Assembly (NCBI RefSeq): GCF_021130785.1
Contig: NC_060210.1
Location: forward strand, 188,922,501 to 188,986,500
DNA: 64,000 bases
Direction of reading: 5' to 3'
From: Homalodisca vitripennis
Taxonomy: Eukaryota > Arthropoda > Insecta > Hemiptera > Cicadellidae
In this document: positions 25,382 to 36,539 of the stretch, piece after piece
Layout: the number at the start of each line of letters is the position of its first letter
Position numbering within the stretch: the first letter of the stretch is position 1
Program-made: the position numbers and the translations under genes
Notes under the pieces: generated by a model
What the model was told of the DNA's origin: nothing
Seen by the model: the letters and a program-made list of their open reading frames with translations, nothing else
The model's database searches: none

Positions 25382-26017
25382 CAGGGTGTTTGAAAAGTAT
25401 GGGTATGGCTTAATATTTTAAAAACCATAGGAGATAACATCTATAAACTTTGCACAGTGTCATATGACTATGTAAATTATTTTTTCTTGCTATTACCATG
25501 ACATGCCACCAATTCGGGGACGGCCCACAGAGGAAAACATGGAAATCTTAAATTGAAGCACCGATGTTTTTTAGTTTTATTTATTGTGTTATAAATTTAT
25601 GACATAATTTGCTAATTAATAAAAGTCAGTGAAAACACATTAGGTAGTAGAGTGAAACGCCGCCTACCGCATCAGAATACGACGATCCAGTCAGAAATGG
25701 CAGCGCATAATGTACTTCACAATGTGTACCTAAAACAACCCGCCATTTCTGATTGGATAAACCTTTTGAGATGCGGTTTGCGGCATTTAACTCTACTAAG
25801 TGAGCTCTTTCAAATGTAGGACCAAATCACTCGACCCATGCTTCAATTTAAGATTTCCATGTTTTCCTCTGTGGGCCGTCCCCCCATGGTTGGCATGTCA
25901 TGGTAATAGCAAGGAAAAATAGTTTACATAGACATATGACACTGTGCAAAGTTTATAGATATTATCTCTTATGGTTTTTAAAATATTAAGCCGTACCCAT
26001 ACTTTTCAAACACCCTG
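25382..26017. mobile_element. MITE with inverted repeats of about 180 bp (TA target site)
   Basis: A 636-bp element flanked by TA at 25380-25381 and 26018-26019. The left arm (25382 to about 25563) is the near-perfect reverse complement of the right arm (about 25844 to 26017); both begin, read inward, CAGGGTGTTTGAAAAGTATG. The middle 280 bp has no coding frame. TA target site and CAGGG ends fit a non-autonomous Tc1/mariner-like foldback element. A degenerate half copy lies at 50260-50456. Confidence 0.92.
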
Positions 26018-27149
26018 TATATTAAAAAAATCCATATGACCTACTCGCGTATAACTATCTGGTACAATACTGATATTTTATGTTTGGAATATGTTAACAT
26101 AATTTTATTGTTTAATACGTTATAAATACCATATTATTACTTTTTAACTGGTTTAACGCCTTTGTTAGCTACTTTTCACTATGAGAATGTTAAGTTAAGC
26201 TCCATTTCAACCCTCCACTAAGTCCGGGGTTAGAAATCTGATAATCCTGTCATTTGGAGTCCAAATCTGTGTGAAGAGATCTATAAAAGTTTAACTATTT
26301 GCGTAGTTTTAACATCAGAGGCATCTAGGCTACAAAGGATCTCAGTCTGGTTACTCAGCAGCTATTCGGCGTAGCTTAGATGAAGAGGTATTCTCATTAA
26401 TTGTCTCATTAGGTGAACAATAAAGTGCAATACGATATTTTTGACACGATCCCAAAGCAACCGAGTTTTCTACACACAACGTAACTACAGAGGGAGGGGT
26501 GGATTCAAAGCGAAATAATTGCTTATTAGACGCTTCTCTTCGCTGAAGGTGAAATAAGCTTAAGTCAATATTCGCACTGAAACAATCTTTCCCACCATAG
26601 TTACGTTTTATGTACTTTTTATTTTTGCCAAGTAACCAGAATTTCCTTAAACATAACTAAAATGTATTAATCAGGTTTTTCAATGCGTGGAATTTTCATA
26701 CATTGTGGTTCCATGATTTTCCTTTGATTAGCTTCGTTTTGCTATGGATAATTCAAGTAATGCCCAAGTCATTCTCGGAGGTCTTGAAAGCCCTGTTGAG
26801 AACGATGCAATACAGTAAAGTTACCTTCATTTCAAGACTATAGGATACTGGTTCATGTTTTATCATCAACATTTTTGTTTTTTTTTTTTATAAACGTCAG
26901 CTATCATGAAGAGTTATGAATACATTTTGCTGCAGGTTTAAATGCAGAAAAGCTTTCATTACAGGTATAAATTTTATCCAATAATATTAACTATCTCAAC
27001 ATTTTCAAGAATTCCTTTGCAGTTAATGGGATTGAACTTTTATCGTAGAAAGTTACACAATTTTAATATGGTAAATTTGGATTGTTTGTGAATACTTTCA
27101 AAGAAACTTTTCTCATTTCCTTTCACAAATATTACTCGCTTAAATAAAG

Positions 27150-27366
27150 TAGTAAAGTAAAAATAAAGTAACGGATGTTTTATTTCACCAGTCAAAGTTA
27201 TGGCTAAGAAGTTCTCTCTAATATTTTAAACTAGAGACCAACGGCTTAAAGGTGACTTCCGAACCACCACCAATGGCCGGGCAGGTGGGCTGCTTGCAAG
27301 GACAGGATCGCTCATCAACTATCCAAGCAGTAGTCACGCTCAACGTTGCTTGATTCTGTTATCTTA
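27150..27366 (-). mobile_element. 5S-derived SINE, 3' portion (interrupted by Harbinger)
   Basis: Minus-strand copy of the 5S-derived SINE family, containing the tail, the middle (gggcaggtgggctgcttgca on the plus strand) and the 5S box C and box A region. It breaks off at 27364-27366 (TTA), where the Harbinger transposon begins. The missing 5' end reappears at 30973. Confidence 0.85.
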
Positions 27367-27379
27367 AGCCCCACAGACT

Positions 27380-27575
27380 GACGAGCATGTTCGCGAGCAT
27401 GCTCGTGACGGTGTTGGCGGCGAACATGCTCGCCCGTGTGTGTGGCGGTCGACGAGCATTCCAACCGGCGAGCATGTTTGGGCTCGGCGCTCGGCTCGTC
27501 GGAACAGGCGAGCCGAGCGCCGAGCCCAACATGCTCGGCCGTCTGTGGTGACGACCAACATGTTCGCGAGCATGC
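27380..27575. promoter_or_regulatory. Left subterminal palindromic motif cluster
   Basis: Several copies of CGAGCATG, CATGCTCG and TTCGCGAGCATG occur in both orientations in a GC-rich block, mirrored at 30858-30955. They presumably bind the transposase or its accessory protein. The block overlaps the hairpin at 27470-27536. Short open frames here in several frames (27359-27736) are by-products of the GC richness. Confidence 0.6.
27470..27536. repeat. GC-rich 28-29-bp inverted repeat (hairpin) in Harbinger left end
   Basis: 27470-27498 pairs with 27509-27536 with a single unpaired base and a loop of about 10 nt. The stem contains GGGCTCGGCGCTCGGCTCG. It is far stronger than the surrounding motif cluster requires and has no counterpart at the right end. 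Confidence 0.9.
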
Positions 27576-27811
27576 TCGCCGGTCACCTCAGCTGGAAGTC
27601 TCGGTTGTCATGTGGTCAGTGGGAATTGTTGGTGGGAATTGTTGTTATTTCGGTTGGCAACACTGATGTTTGTCAGTCGGAGCGTCGGAGGGCGGGAGAA
27701 AGAGGTCAGTGTGCTGTAGGCTATTGTTCTTGTTGAGGAAGTGGTGGCGAAGTGTAGCTTGTGCGGTATATTGTGCAGTATTGGTGATTTTTTATTTGTC
27801 TAGTTGACAAT

Positions 27812-30085
27812 ATGTCGTTCAGCGATAACAAACCATTTTGGACTGAATTTATAGAAACTGTATAGGGAACAGCGGTGTTTGTGGGACGTGAAAAGTCCAA
27901 ATTATTGTAACAAACATTTACGAAAGGAAAGTTTTGACGTGTTTAATAGATAAATGTAAGGAAGTATTTGTGAAAGCTGATGAGAAGTTCGTCAAAGCGA
28001 AAATTGACTCTTTGCGTGCGTCGTTTCGACGAGAACTAAAAAAATTTAAATGCCTCGAAAAAGCACAGGGAAGGGACTTGACGAAGTGTAATGGACCATC
28101 ATTGTGGTATTTCGAGTTACTTATGTTTACAACAGATGTGGAAACGGCGAGGAAAGGTTTATCTTCGCTGCAAAAGATAGTTGCCCCGCCCGAAGATTCA
28201 GAAGATAACACTGAGATGACGGACGAAAACGTAAGTTGTAGTTTAGTTTAGTTTAAGTTGTAGTGTAGGGCAATTAAATTCATAAAGTAACATTTGAACT
28301 ACTTTATTATTTTATTGACAATGTCAGATTTGACTCAAATAATTTTACAAACAAAAAACTGAAACATATACTTACCAAGAAAGTACAACCAACTGTAGTA
28401 AAATGTGCATATATTTATAGTTAAACACATATTAAAAGCAAAGCACATCGTCATTATTTTCCATTTCAATTATTTACAGTGGACCATTAAAGAGGTAATG
28501 CATTGGGTTACCCTTGGCTACAACATATACATTACGCCCATTCTGTTGTTTATTTTAGAATGTATAACATTAGCGGCGATTTATCATGCGCTCTTGAAAC
28601 TCTACTTGTCCCTCGTTGTTGTAGAAGTCCCTGTAGTATTTTCGGATTGGTTCAGCAGTGATGTTTCTTTCCCGGACCGATTGCGTTTGCTTCATGCCTA
28701 AAAGTTGGCGAAACATTCTTCCTCCATTCGCTTTCAGTGAGAAACTGCAGTTTCCGTGTTTTCCCAGTCTACCGAACTAGGCGTCAAATAAGTTGAGCTT
28801 TTCCTTCGTAAATAATTGTGGAGTGCGCAGCAAGCTAAAATAATAACTTCAGTGGTTTCCAAGCTCGTCTGATTGTTGTTTGCAATACTTGGAACCTATT
28901 TGCTAAAATGCCGAAGGCATTTTCAACAACTCTTCTTCCCACGGCAAATACGATAGTTTAAAAATCCTTTCATCGTGGGTGATTCCCTTATTAGGGTATG
29001 GCTTCATTAGGTTTTCTTTATAAGGGGAAAGCTTCATCTCCCAAAAAAACAAAAGGTAAACATACATCTCTGTTGTTTGGAAAGGTCGTTGGTGATGGCA
29101 AATTCAACTGGCCGTTTTCCAACTGTTGCCCAAAATCGGTTTCAAAGAGAACTCCCCCGTCAGACACCCGTCCATTCACTCCACAATTTACGTACATAAA
29201 TTCATAGTTTGCGTTTACCACAGCCAATAATACAACGCTGAAGAAAACCTTTGTAATTGAAGAAATACGAACCACTTCCAGGAGGTTGAAGGATGGCAAT
29301 ATGCTTTCCATCAAGAGCCCCCACGCAGTTTTCTACTTGCCAGTATTTTTTAAAATCTGTAGCAATATTCATCCAGTCGCTTTCATTCTCAGGCAACTGA
29401 AAAAGAAAAAAAAATATATACTACTATGTTTTGAAGATGTGTCGTTATAAGCGTTACTATTTCCATTGTTCTTTCACAGGAGGCCGAGAACTCGCCCAGT
29501 ATCCTGGCCAGTCCAGACGGAGGTTCATCCACCCCTGCTACGCCCTACTAGTTCGCTCTCACAAACACGTGCTCAGAACATCAGATCACAAACATCAGAC
29601 TCCGCGAGCAATGTACAACGGCGCCAGCGTAAAAGAAAAAAATGTCTCGGAGTATGATCGAAAGAAAGAATCATTTTTTGGACGTAGCAACCAACGCTTT
29701 GAATCAACATGTTAATGAAAATCAAGCATTTGGGAACAGTATCGCCTTCCAGCTGGAAGACATGGATAGACGCCAAAAGATATTTGCACAAAAACTTATT
29801 TCAGATGCACTTTTTCATGGTAAATTAGGACATTTAAATGAAAACTCAGTCATTCACTTAAACAACATACAGAACCCTGACAATTACGGACCAAATTGTT
29901 CACGTGGATTCGCTAATGTACAACCTACCACTTATCAATTCCAGGAATACAATTACGGGCAACAGAACTACCCTTTTTCCCCAGCGATACTTACCACCAC
30001 AACCACAACAAACAACAGGCCGCAAACAATGCAATGTTTGTCAATGAATCTACTGCCGCCAAGGGGTCTACTACCACTGAAGTAG
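27812..30085 (+). pseudogene. Harbinger accessory protein (MADF/BESS-like) pseudogene, two exons
   Basis: Exon 1 (27812-28230) starts MSFSDNKPFWTEFIETV and continues in shifted frames through CLWDVKSPNYCNKH, LIDKCKEVFVKADEKF and KIDSLRASFRRELKKF, the order of a MADF (Myb/SANT-like) DNA-binding domain. It ends at a perfect donor (gtaagt at 28231). Exon 2 follows an acceptor ctttcacag at 29479 and encodes EAENSPSIL, a basic RQRKRKK patch and the helical stretch LEDMDRRQKIFAQKLISDAL, like the C-terminal half of MADF-BESS proteins, ending at the stop 30083-30085. An AATAAA lies at 30210. An in-frame stop after FIETV and at least three frameshifts (near 27865, 27930 and 29545) make it non-functional. 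In intact elements this protein binds the termini and helps carry the transposase to the nucleus. Confidence 0.85.
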
Positions 30086-30808
30086 ATGAAGAAAATTTAG
30101 GGACAGTTCTTAAAATTCAACTAAAGTCACAACCAATTACTTATTGAACGTTAATTTTAATGTTATAGTTCATATTGAGTAATACTATTTCTTTTTTTTA
30201 AGTTGTTTCAATAAATTTGCTTATTAAACTTTGTTTAAGTCATTTTACTTGCACCCGTTTCACCGTTTTACTCAACTGATCACTTCGATAGTTATTAGGC
30301 CTTGTATTATTAGCTGCATTTCAATTCGTATACGGTATAAGATTTAAAAACAAATGTTAAACTTACGTGCAGGTATTCCTCACGTAGAGCATTATAAATT
30401 GCAGTGCAGGTTTCTGGTATGATTTTTTCCCAGCGACTGAGGCGAAATGGCGCAGCTAAACTTTAGGTTTTTCATAGTTTCTGCCACTTGCTAAAAACTG
30501 AAGTGTCGCTGCAAGGCGCTCTTTTACACAGTGATCGGCTCCCTCAAAATACTATTCTGTTTCACAATATCTGGAGAAATACGTCTAAGAATGTCTTCGA
30601 AACAATCTTCAGTCATCCTCAGGTAATTTTTATAATCATTTGGTTCATTTGATGCTAATTCTTGCAACAGTGACATGTGGCTAAACTGGTTCCTATTTTT
30701 AAGCCAATTCTTGCACCATATTTTACGTACCTTGCGTTTTTTCTCCTCCAAACAAACGAAACCCCACAAAGGGCCACCACAGCGTTTGCATCCATTTCGC
30801 ACCCGCAC
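28570..30808 (-). pseudogene. Harbinger DDE transposase pseudogene, two exons
   Basis: On the minus strand the N-terminal exon (30808 down to 30367) includes CKRCGGPLWGF, then LRMTEDCFEDILRRISPDIV and ERLAATLQFLASGRNY, ending at a donor gtaagt (30361-30366). After a 970-bp intron, an acceptor tctttttcag opens exon 2 at 29396 with LPENESDW, then NCVGALDGKHI (first catalytic Asp), NYEFMYVNCGVNGRVSDGGV (second Asp), FVFLGDEAFPL, and in shifted frames VENAFGILANRF (catalytic Glu) and ALHNYLRRK. The end is near 28570. This motif order is that of the DDE_Tnp_4 / Harbinger nuclease. An in-frame stop after REPITV and frameshifts near 30490, 30440, 29240 and 28940 break it. Confidence 0.9.
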
Positions 30809-30857
30809 TGCAAAACTTGACTATCACACCGTAGAGAAGCAACAGTACTGAGCGGCG

Positions 30858-30955
30858 ACGGCGAGCATGTTCGCGAGCATGTCCGGTCGTGTGTGTGGGC
30901 AACGCGAGCATGTTCGCGAGCATGTACGCCAGCATGCTCGCGAACATGCTCGTCA
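30858..30955. promoter_or_regulatory. Right subterminal palindromic motif cluster
   Basis: Counterpart of the left cluster: repeated GCGAGCATGTTCGCGAGCATG elements in alternating orientation, immediately inside the right inverted repeat, interrupted by a gtgtgtgtgggc spacer that has a relative (gtgtgtgtggcgg) on the left side. Confidence 0.6.
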
Positions 30956-30969
30956 GTCTGTGGGGGGCT

Positions 30970-31006
30970 TTACGATAACCGCTGTACCTGCTATTCTCCG
31001 TTATTG
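30970..31006 (-). mobile_element. 5S-derived SINE, 5' portion (right of Harbinger)
   Basis: Reads TTA then cgataaccgctgtacctgct, the continuation of the SINE broken at 27366. In uninterrupted family members the corresponding sequence is gttatcttgcgataaccgc. The TTA on both sides is the transposon's target duplication. Confidence 0.85.
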
Positions 31007-31009
31007 GCA

Positions 31010-32129
31010 AAATAAATATATTTGAATTATTATAATATTGTTTTAAAGGCTTTAATAATTTAAATAAGTTATAACTACTGCAATGACAAAAGTCAAGGTT
31101 TCTTTACCCAGGTAGACCCAGACGTAACTTGTTAGAGTTCGATTAGCATTCCAATACATTTGTAGAATTCTGGTAAGATGTAGAATTCTATACTTCAGAA
31201 CTATTTGATTAGAATAACTTTTAACAACATCTCATAAGTTGGTAAATCTAATGAAGAAGAACTCACCTACTAGAAATAACCAAATAAGGAGGCTAACCAA
31301 AAGTTTTTAATGTCTTAACCCGTAAATAAGTTACGCTTTTATTAGCCACTGGTTGCAGTGTTTTATACTTAGTTCTTCAAACTTCTTAAGCAGTTCATAT
31401 CTAAATCTAAGTATCTTAGAGGTATTTTTTAGCTTTATTATGATCAACCCTAGAATGTGTTTCAAAATAGCCTTACAGTTGCTAATGTGTTCCAGTTTCA
31501 GTTAGCCTAAGATAACAAAGTCTACCATACCCAGCTTGGTTGCGTGTCACCTTGGGTGTTGTGATGTTGGCGTGGAGGGGGGGGGTATTACCTGGGGCCA
31601 CATTTGCATTCGTTTGCATTCTAATTATTCCTAAGCCACCGCCACGCCGTTGCTTTCTTATCTTTTAATTATGACAATTGCTAAATATGAAACTGTTTAT
31701 GTGCTTTGTTGATTAAAACTTTGAAATTGTCATTAGCTCTTCTCGTAAGCTGGTGAAAATTTCACAATTTGCATACTTCTCTGCGATGACATTCTCGCTA
31801 AATTGAAATCCTAAAACATGTTTGTCACTATATGAATTGTAATGCTGCACAACCTAACCCTTCAACCTTACAGATATAGTTTTGTGTTTATAAAATAAAC
31901 GTTTATTTTATCTTAACCTTTTTGAAGCGTACTTAGTGTTAAAAGGATAAATGTTCGTTTTACAACAATTACATTTTGATTTTAAAATCGTATTTCGAAC
32001 TTTTTACAGTAAACATTTTCTTTCATAACAAAACACAATTTTCTTTATTTGTTAAATAAATTATTAATGTCCTGATAAAAAGCAGAATACATTCTTAATA
32101 GATATGCATATACAATTGATTCAAAGACT
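31010..32129. other. AT-rich intergenic stretch
   Basis: No gene or recognisable repeat seen. Contains a G-run near 31576-31586. Confidence 0.5.
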
Positions 32130-32172
32130 TTATTGTACATTTTGTTGAAGATGTATATATTGTAAATTATTT

Positions 32173-32424
32173 TTATTTAAGACGACGATGAAATCGTATT
32201 GGGCAATTATGAATAGGCAATGCTGCCTGTTTCTGATAGGAGAATGAGTTGATCCTCTCTGGTATGTAAGACCTATTAATTTTGTTGTTGGGAGCTTGAA
32301 GAAGAGGAAACCTCCGCCACTCTTCTCCTGCGTGCCTAGTTCTGGAGATAGTTTGTAACAGTTCAGCAACAAGATATAGCGCCTCTACACCTATTGAAGC
32401 TGATGAAGGCGTCAGTTTCACCTA
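32173..32424 (-). CDS. Candidate terminal exon of an unknown gene
   Basis: The minus-strand frame KLTPSSASIGVEALYLVAEL continues for about 80 codons through TISRTRHAGEEWRRFP and LPIHNCPIRFHRRLK to a TAA at 32173-32175. It is followed about 40 bp later by an AATAAA (on the minus strand near 32130), the arrangement of a last coding exon. The most upstream usable acceptor is a weak ttag just before the frame, because an in-frame stop precedes it; a better acceptor (gttattttag) lies about 30 bp further upstream but in a blocked frame. The composition is mixed and basic, unlike repeat-derived frames. I do not recognise the protein. Confidence 0.33.
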
Positions 32425-32429
32425 ACATT

Positions 32430-35400
32430 AAGGACTCCACCGTACAAGTTCCTAAAATAACACAAAGTTAGAGACTAAATGCTGTAGAAACCGTCCTTCA
32501 GTATTTTCAGTATTTTGAACCACTAGGAGCATCGGTACTGGACTTACTGTTCCTGTGTACTGTGTAGGTAGCAAAACACATAGTGCAGTGCAGAATACAA
32601 CATGACGTTACGCATTTATTTTAAAATATTAGCTGTTTTTGCAGTTAATTTTCATTATAGACAGCTTTATGCCTTCATAAAATATGTACTTTTCCTTTGT
32701 TTAAGGTTATTTGAACAGTTTATTCCCTGTAGTATTCTCAACCAAACTATACATATAACTAAATTACTGTATTTTTGTATTTTTCTTTTTTAATTCCATT
32801 TCCGTGTACCGTATGACGATAACACATGGGGGTGGTGAATTCTGAGGTCGTAGTAATAAATACTAGAAATGCAAAGTTTACTTATAAGTTCATTTTAATT
32901 ACGAAAACTTACAAGCACCACTTTTAGATGGTAAAGGAAAAGTATGTAATGCCACGTTGCTGCCATTTAAAATATAATAACTAAATATGCATATCTTCCA
33001 GGTGGGCCTAAAATATCCAATGTTTTATGGAATTATGCCTACGATGTTCTATTTTATAAAACATAAGATTTTACTTCCCTTCGCAATGTGTAGACTCACA
33101 ACCCGGGTGTCGGCGTCTTGGCACGAGACAATGGCGCTGTAGTCTAAGAAGGGTTATGTCTAGTCGGTGGTTACTAGACGATGAGTAGAAGTTAATAAAC
33201 TGGTAGCCATCTACTCAAATAATATGTGCCCTGTGAGCCGTGAGACACGTGGGACACGTAAACTCGCCTAAAACAAATTCGCGACGGTATTAGCCATTTA
33301 ATGATACAAATTACTATTTATAACAACGTGCTAGGACGATGCCACCACTTTTATCTATCTCAATCAAGCAAATAAAAGATCTTCAAGGGTACGTTACTTT
33401 ACTATTTACAACTTTACTTTACGTTACATTCATTTTTATACGTTTGGCATCAAAGGGCTAATTTAATAATACGAAAAGATAAATTTTACTTACGGACAAA
33501 GCGCGCGAGGTCTGCTCGGTCACGTAGTTGGGCTGCTACAAAGGGTTAGAAGAAAATATTCATACGCGTGCCAATTAGGTAGTTACTCCGCCCAATAATT
33601 TAGTTCCGGAACATTGGATGTAAAATAATATTATATTATACTGGCTGACTAGGTTGCGAAATTTACATTATATGAAATTTAATTAACTAATTTACGGTAG
33701 GCTACACCCGATTATTCGACATTTTCACAAACTCAGCTACACTTCAGTCCACATTAGGTCTAGTTTCGAGACTCTAATGTAGCTATAAATGAAACCTCTA
33801 TTAAAATTGTGTTTTTCACTAAATATAGAGGTTTAATAGAGGTTTTATTCGGACACAACGTATTTAATTAAACCACAATCGGAGACAATAAACATGCTTT
33901 TAGATTGTTTACCAATTCTCTAGCAACATAAACAGAACCATCCTGTGGGAGGGTGGGGGGGGGGCTTGTAGAGGAGAGGAATCCCGGTGAGGGTGATAAA
34001 ACCTACAATTATGACTCCTTCTAATCAACACAATCCCCTCACGTGGGATGCTATGATGGATTGCTTAGCGCAAAGCAACCCTCACGGTCTGATGGCCAAC
34101 TTGTTCCAGTGTTGTGTTTGCTTAAATGCTTAATTGATTATGTTTTTAATTCTTTTATTTTGTTCTCCTCATGTTCATATACAGAGCAAGGCAAAACATG
34201 GAACATGATTATTTCCTTAGGTTGTTGTAGAGACTACAAAAACAGCATTTTACAGTTTTTTCCGTATTTTATACAAGGTAAAATGGAACTTTGGTGTAAC
34301 TTACAGAATGTGCCAACACACCATACATATTGTATTAGCTTTGTATGGCATTTGGAAATAAAAGCTCTGTATTATCACTAATAGCTTATTTAAAAAAGAT
34401 CTTATTGAAAAAAGACTGCTTTCTTCCTAAGCTACAGCCTTATTAAGCTATTTGAGACTTTTTTAGTTCAGTATACTTACATGTATTGTAATAAAAAATA
34501 TGAATATCAAAATACGTATTGGTTTTAATAATTAAAATGTATAGTGTTCATAAAATAGGAATGTTCCCTCAGCTGACCAGATTAAGAAAAACTATACGGA
34601 ACATTTTTTCCTAATTGACCTTATCTATTTAAAAGCTACGTTACTATGTGGGAAGTCGTAAAAATACATTTTTAGTTTTTAATGATGGCTATTACCGGTA
34701 GTATGTTTCTAGTTCTAGTTCTAATTACGTTTCCGAGGAGTAGAACTAATGCATTATTTCCAAATATTATGACACTGTACAGTAATTTGTTGTTAATCTT
34801 TTTTAAGATAAAGTTTCTTATAAACTGTCTCATGAAGGAAAACGCTCGTACCGGTATAAAAATAAAACAGATTAAACACATTTTTTTCATTTAGGCTAGC
34901 AAAATATAATAGGGTTCCCATTTAAAATTTGTAAAACATATTTTGTAATTTTGGGAAATTTGGTGTATTAGGCCATAATTTCGTTTTGCTCTGTATACGA
35001 GTACAGCCACCATCTAGAAATAAATAGATGTAAAAATTGTATTACAACATTTTTAACTAAAGTTTATAATGTTACAATTCATGAAATGTTTTATATGTAT
35101 GTGTAAGGGTTTTAAATAAAAAATTTTGATTTAATAAAAAAAAAACATACATACAAGCACAAACAAAAATCCTCCATCTATGGTTAACAACGAGTTTACT
35201 ATAACCACAAGAAACGATTCCCTACAATATCCGGAAAGAGTTTAAAATACCCTGTATGTGTGTTTCTCAGAATATTGAAGTATGTATTGAGTGCCCCATA
35301 AGGCAACGATAATAGTCGCTCCATGGGATAGGTCATTCTGATTGAATACACTTCTCACTACTGACACAACAGAACTTTATATCCTTTTTTAACCTACTTA

Positions 35401-35690
35401 TAAATGTAATTATGCATGTTATACCATATTAGTCAATGTTTTGCAGTTTAAAACCAATCATATACATCATTGTTCTATCATCATAAAATCGAAAATAACT
35501 TTACTTTTTAAGTATTTGAAATAACTAGTAACCAATTTCAACTGTTTGTATTTTTAAACTACTTATATACTTAGTTAACATTTTGGCTACTTTATTTAAA
35601 GTGCTCGTTTTTTTAAATTGATAGATCAGTGTTATTTAAACAAATATTAAATAGGTACATAGAACTTTGAGATATGCTCTTCTTCTTTTA
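32430..35690. other. AT-rich intergenic stretch
   Basis: No convincing exon or complete mobile element seen. A 14-bp inverted repeat (aaacctctattaaa at about 33790 and its complement near 33830) and a G-rich run near 33945-33964 are the only structures noted. Open frames at 34043-34381 and 34672-34894 lack splice or motif support. Confidence 0.5.
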
Positions 35691-35699
35691 AAAGGCAGC

Positions 35700-36535
35700 C
35701 TATTGCCATGCACTTAAGCCTCAAGGCCCTTTTGCGCAGCACAGAAGTATACCATGAGACCTACCAGTCTACGGTTTCAGCAGTTCTACAAACCACCGAA
35801 AGCAACCGATCAGGTCCTCCTGGGGAAATTAACCACCCTTACCCAGAATACCAAAGATGGCATACCGCTCCCTTGCTATTGCAGGACAGTCAAAGAGCAG
35901 GTGTTCAGCAGTTTCTTTCTGCTCGTCACACATTCTACAGAGCGGATCCTTCCGAAGAACGCCGACTTTGTGAAGATGTTGTCTCAGGTGACCATGTCCC
36001 ATAATCAGACCCAAACCCCAGAAGACACCGATCTATTTAGTGAGAGAAGGTCAGACGCCACCATGGGGGAATCCTTCTGCTCATTATTAGACTCGGATAT
36101 AGCATCCACCTTCTCTCATGTTTAGCGTGAACCCATTTCGAGACTGCCCCAAAGGATTCACACCCACAAATACCATACAATAATTGAGATCCTATCATAT
36201 TTGACGCTGAGACCAGTTGGCCAGGGCATCAGCTCTTTCGTTCCCAGAGATCCCCTCATCACCAGGAACCCAACAAACAGTCACATTGTTGATTCTGGCA
36301 AGGGAAGAAATGGCTTAATAGCAATACCAGACAAGTTTGGAGTTGAACACACAAGAGTCCAATGCTGCCTGGCTATCTTTGTAAATGCTGACCGTCTTAC
36401 TCCTATACCGCAAACGAAGATTCTTACGAGCACACTCCATAATGGCTGTGACTTCTGCCTGAAAGTCTGTGGGATAAGGACCCATAGGAACCACCAGCTT
36501 CCTACATGGTCCGAAATGATTACAATTTGTACTTT
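35700..36535 (-). pseudogene. Non-LTR retrotransposon 3' fragment (RNase H domain)
   Basis: Read on the minus strand, frames give TDFQAEVTAIMECA, VSIYKDSQAALDS, RINNVTVCWVPGDEGISG and NERADALAN, the order of an RNase H domain of the I/R1/Loa-like LINE clades. Next come HLRQHLHKVGV and CRMCDEQKETAEHLLFDCP, the zinc-knuckle-like C-terminal motif of the same polyprotein. A stop closes the frame near 35769. The histidine usual in WVPGH is aspartate here, and at least two frameshifts or stops interrupt the frame. It is a 5'-truncated dead copy. Confidence 0.87.
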
Positions 36536-36539
36536 TATT

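Larger units (their letters stand above)
27367..30969. mobile_element. PIF/Harbinger DNA transposon, degraded but full-length
   Basis: A 3603-bp element flanked by a TTA duplication (27364-27366 and 30970-30972), the 3-bp target typical of PIF/Harbinger. The ends read inward AGCCCCACAGACTGACGAGC on the left and AGCCCCCCACAGACTGACGA on the right, followed on both sides by clustered GAGCATGTTCGCGAGCATG-type palindromic motifs. It holds the two genes expected of the superfamily, a MADF-domain accessory protein and a DDE transposase, both disrupted. It inserted into a 5S-derived SINE. Confidence 0.95.

Noticed and set aside
27359..27736. Four overlapping frames of 69-98 codons on both strands
   Set aside because: They come from the GC-rich inverted repeats of the Harbinger left end, not from coding sequence.
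28405..28701. 98-codon plus-strand frame inside the Harbinger element
   Set aside because: It is the antisense shadow of the transposase C-terminus and lies in the accessory gene's intron.
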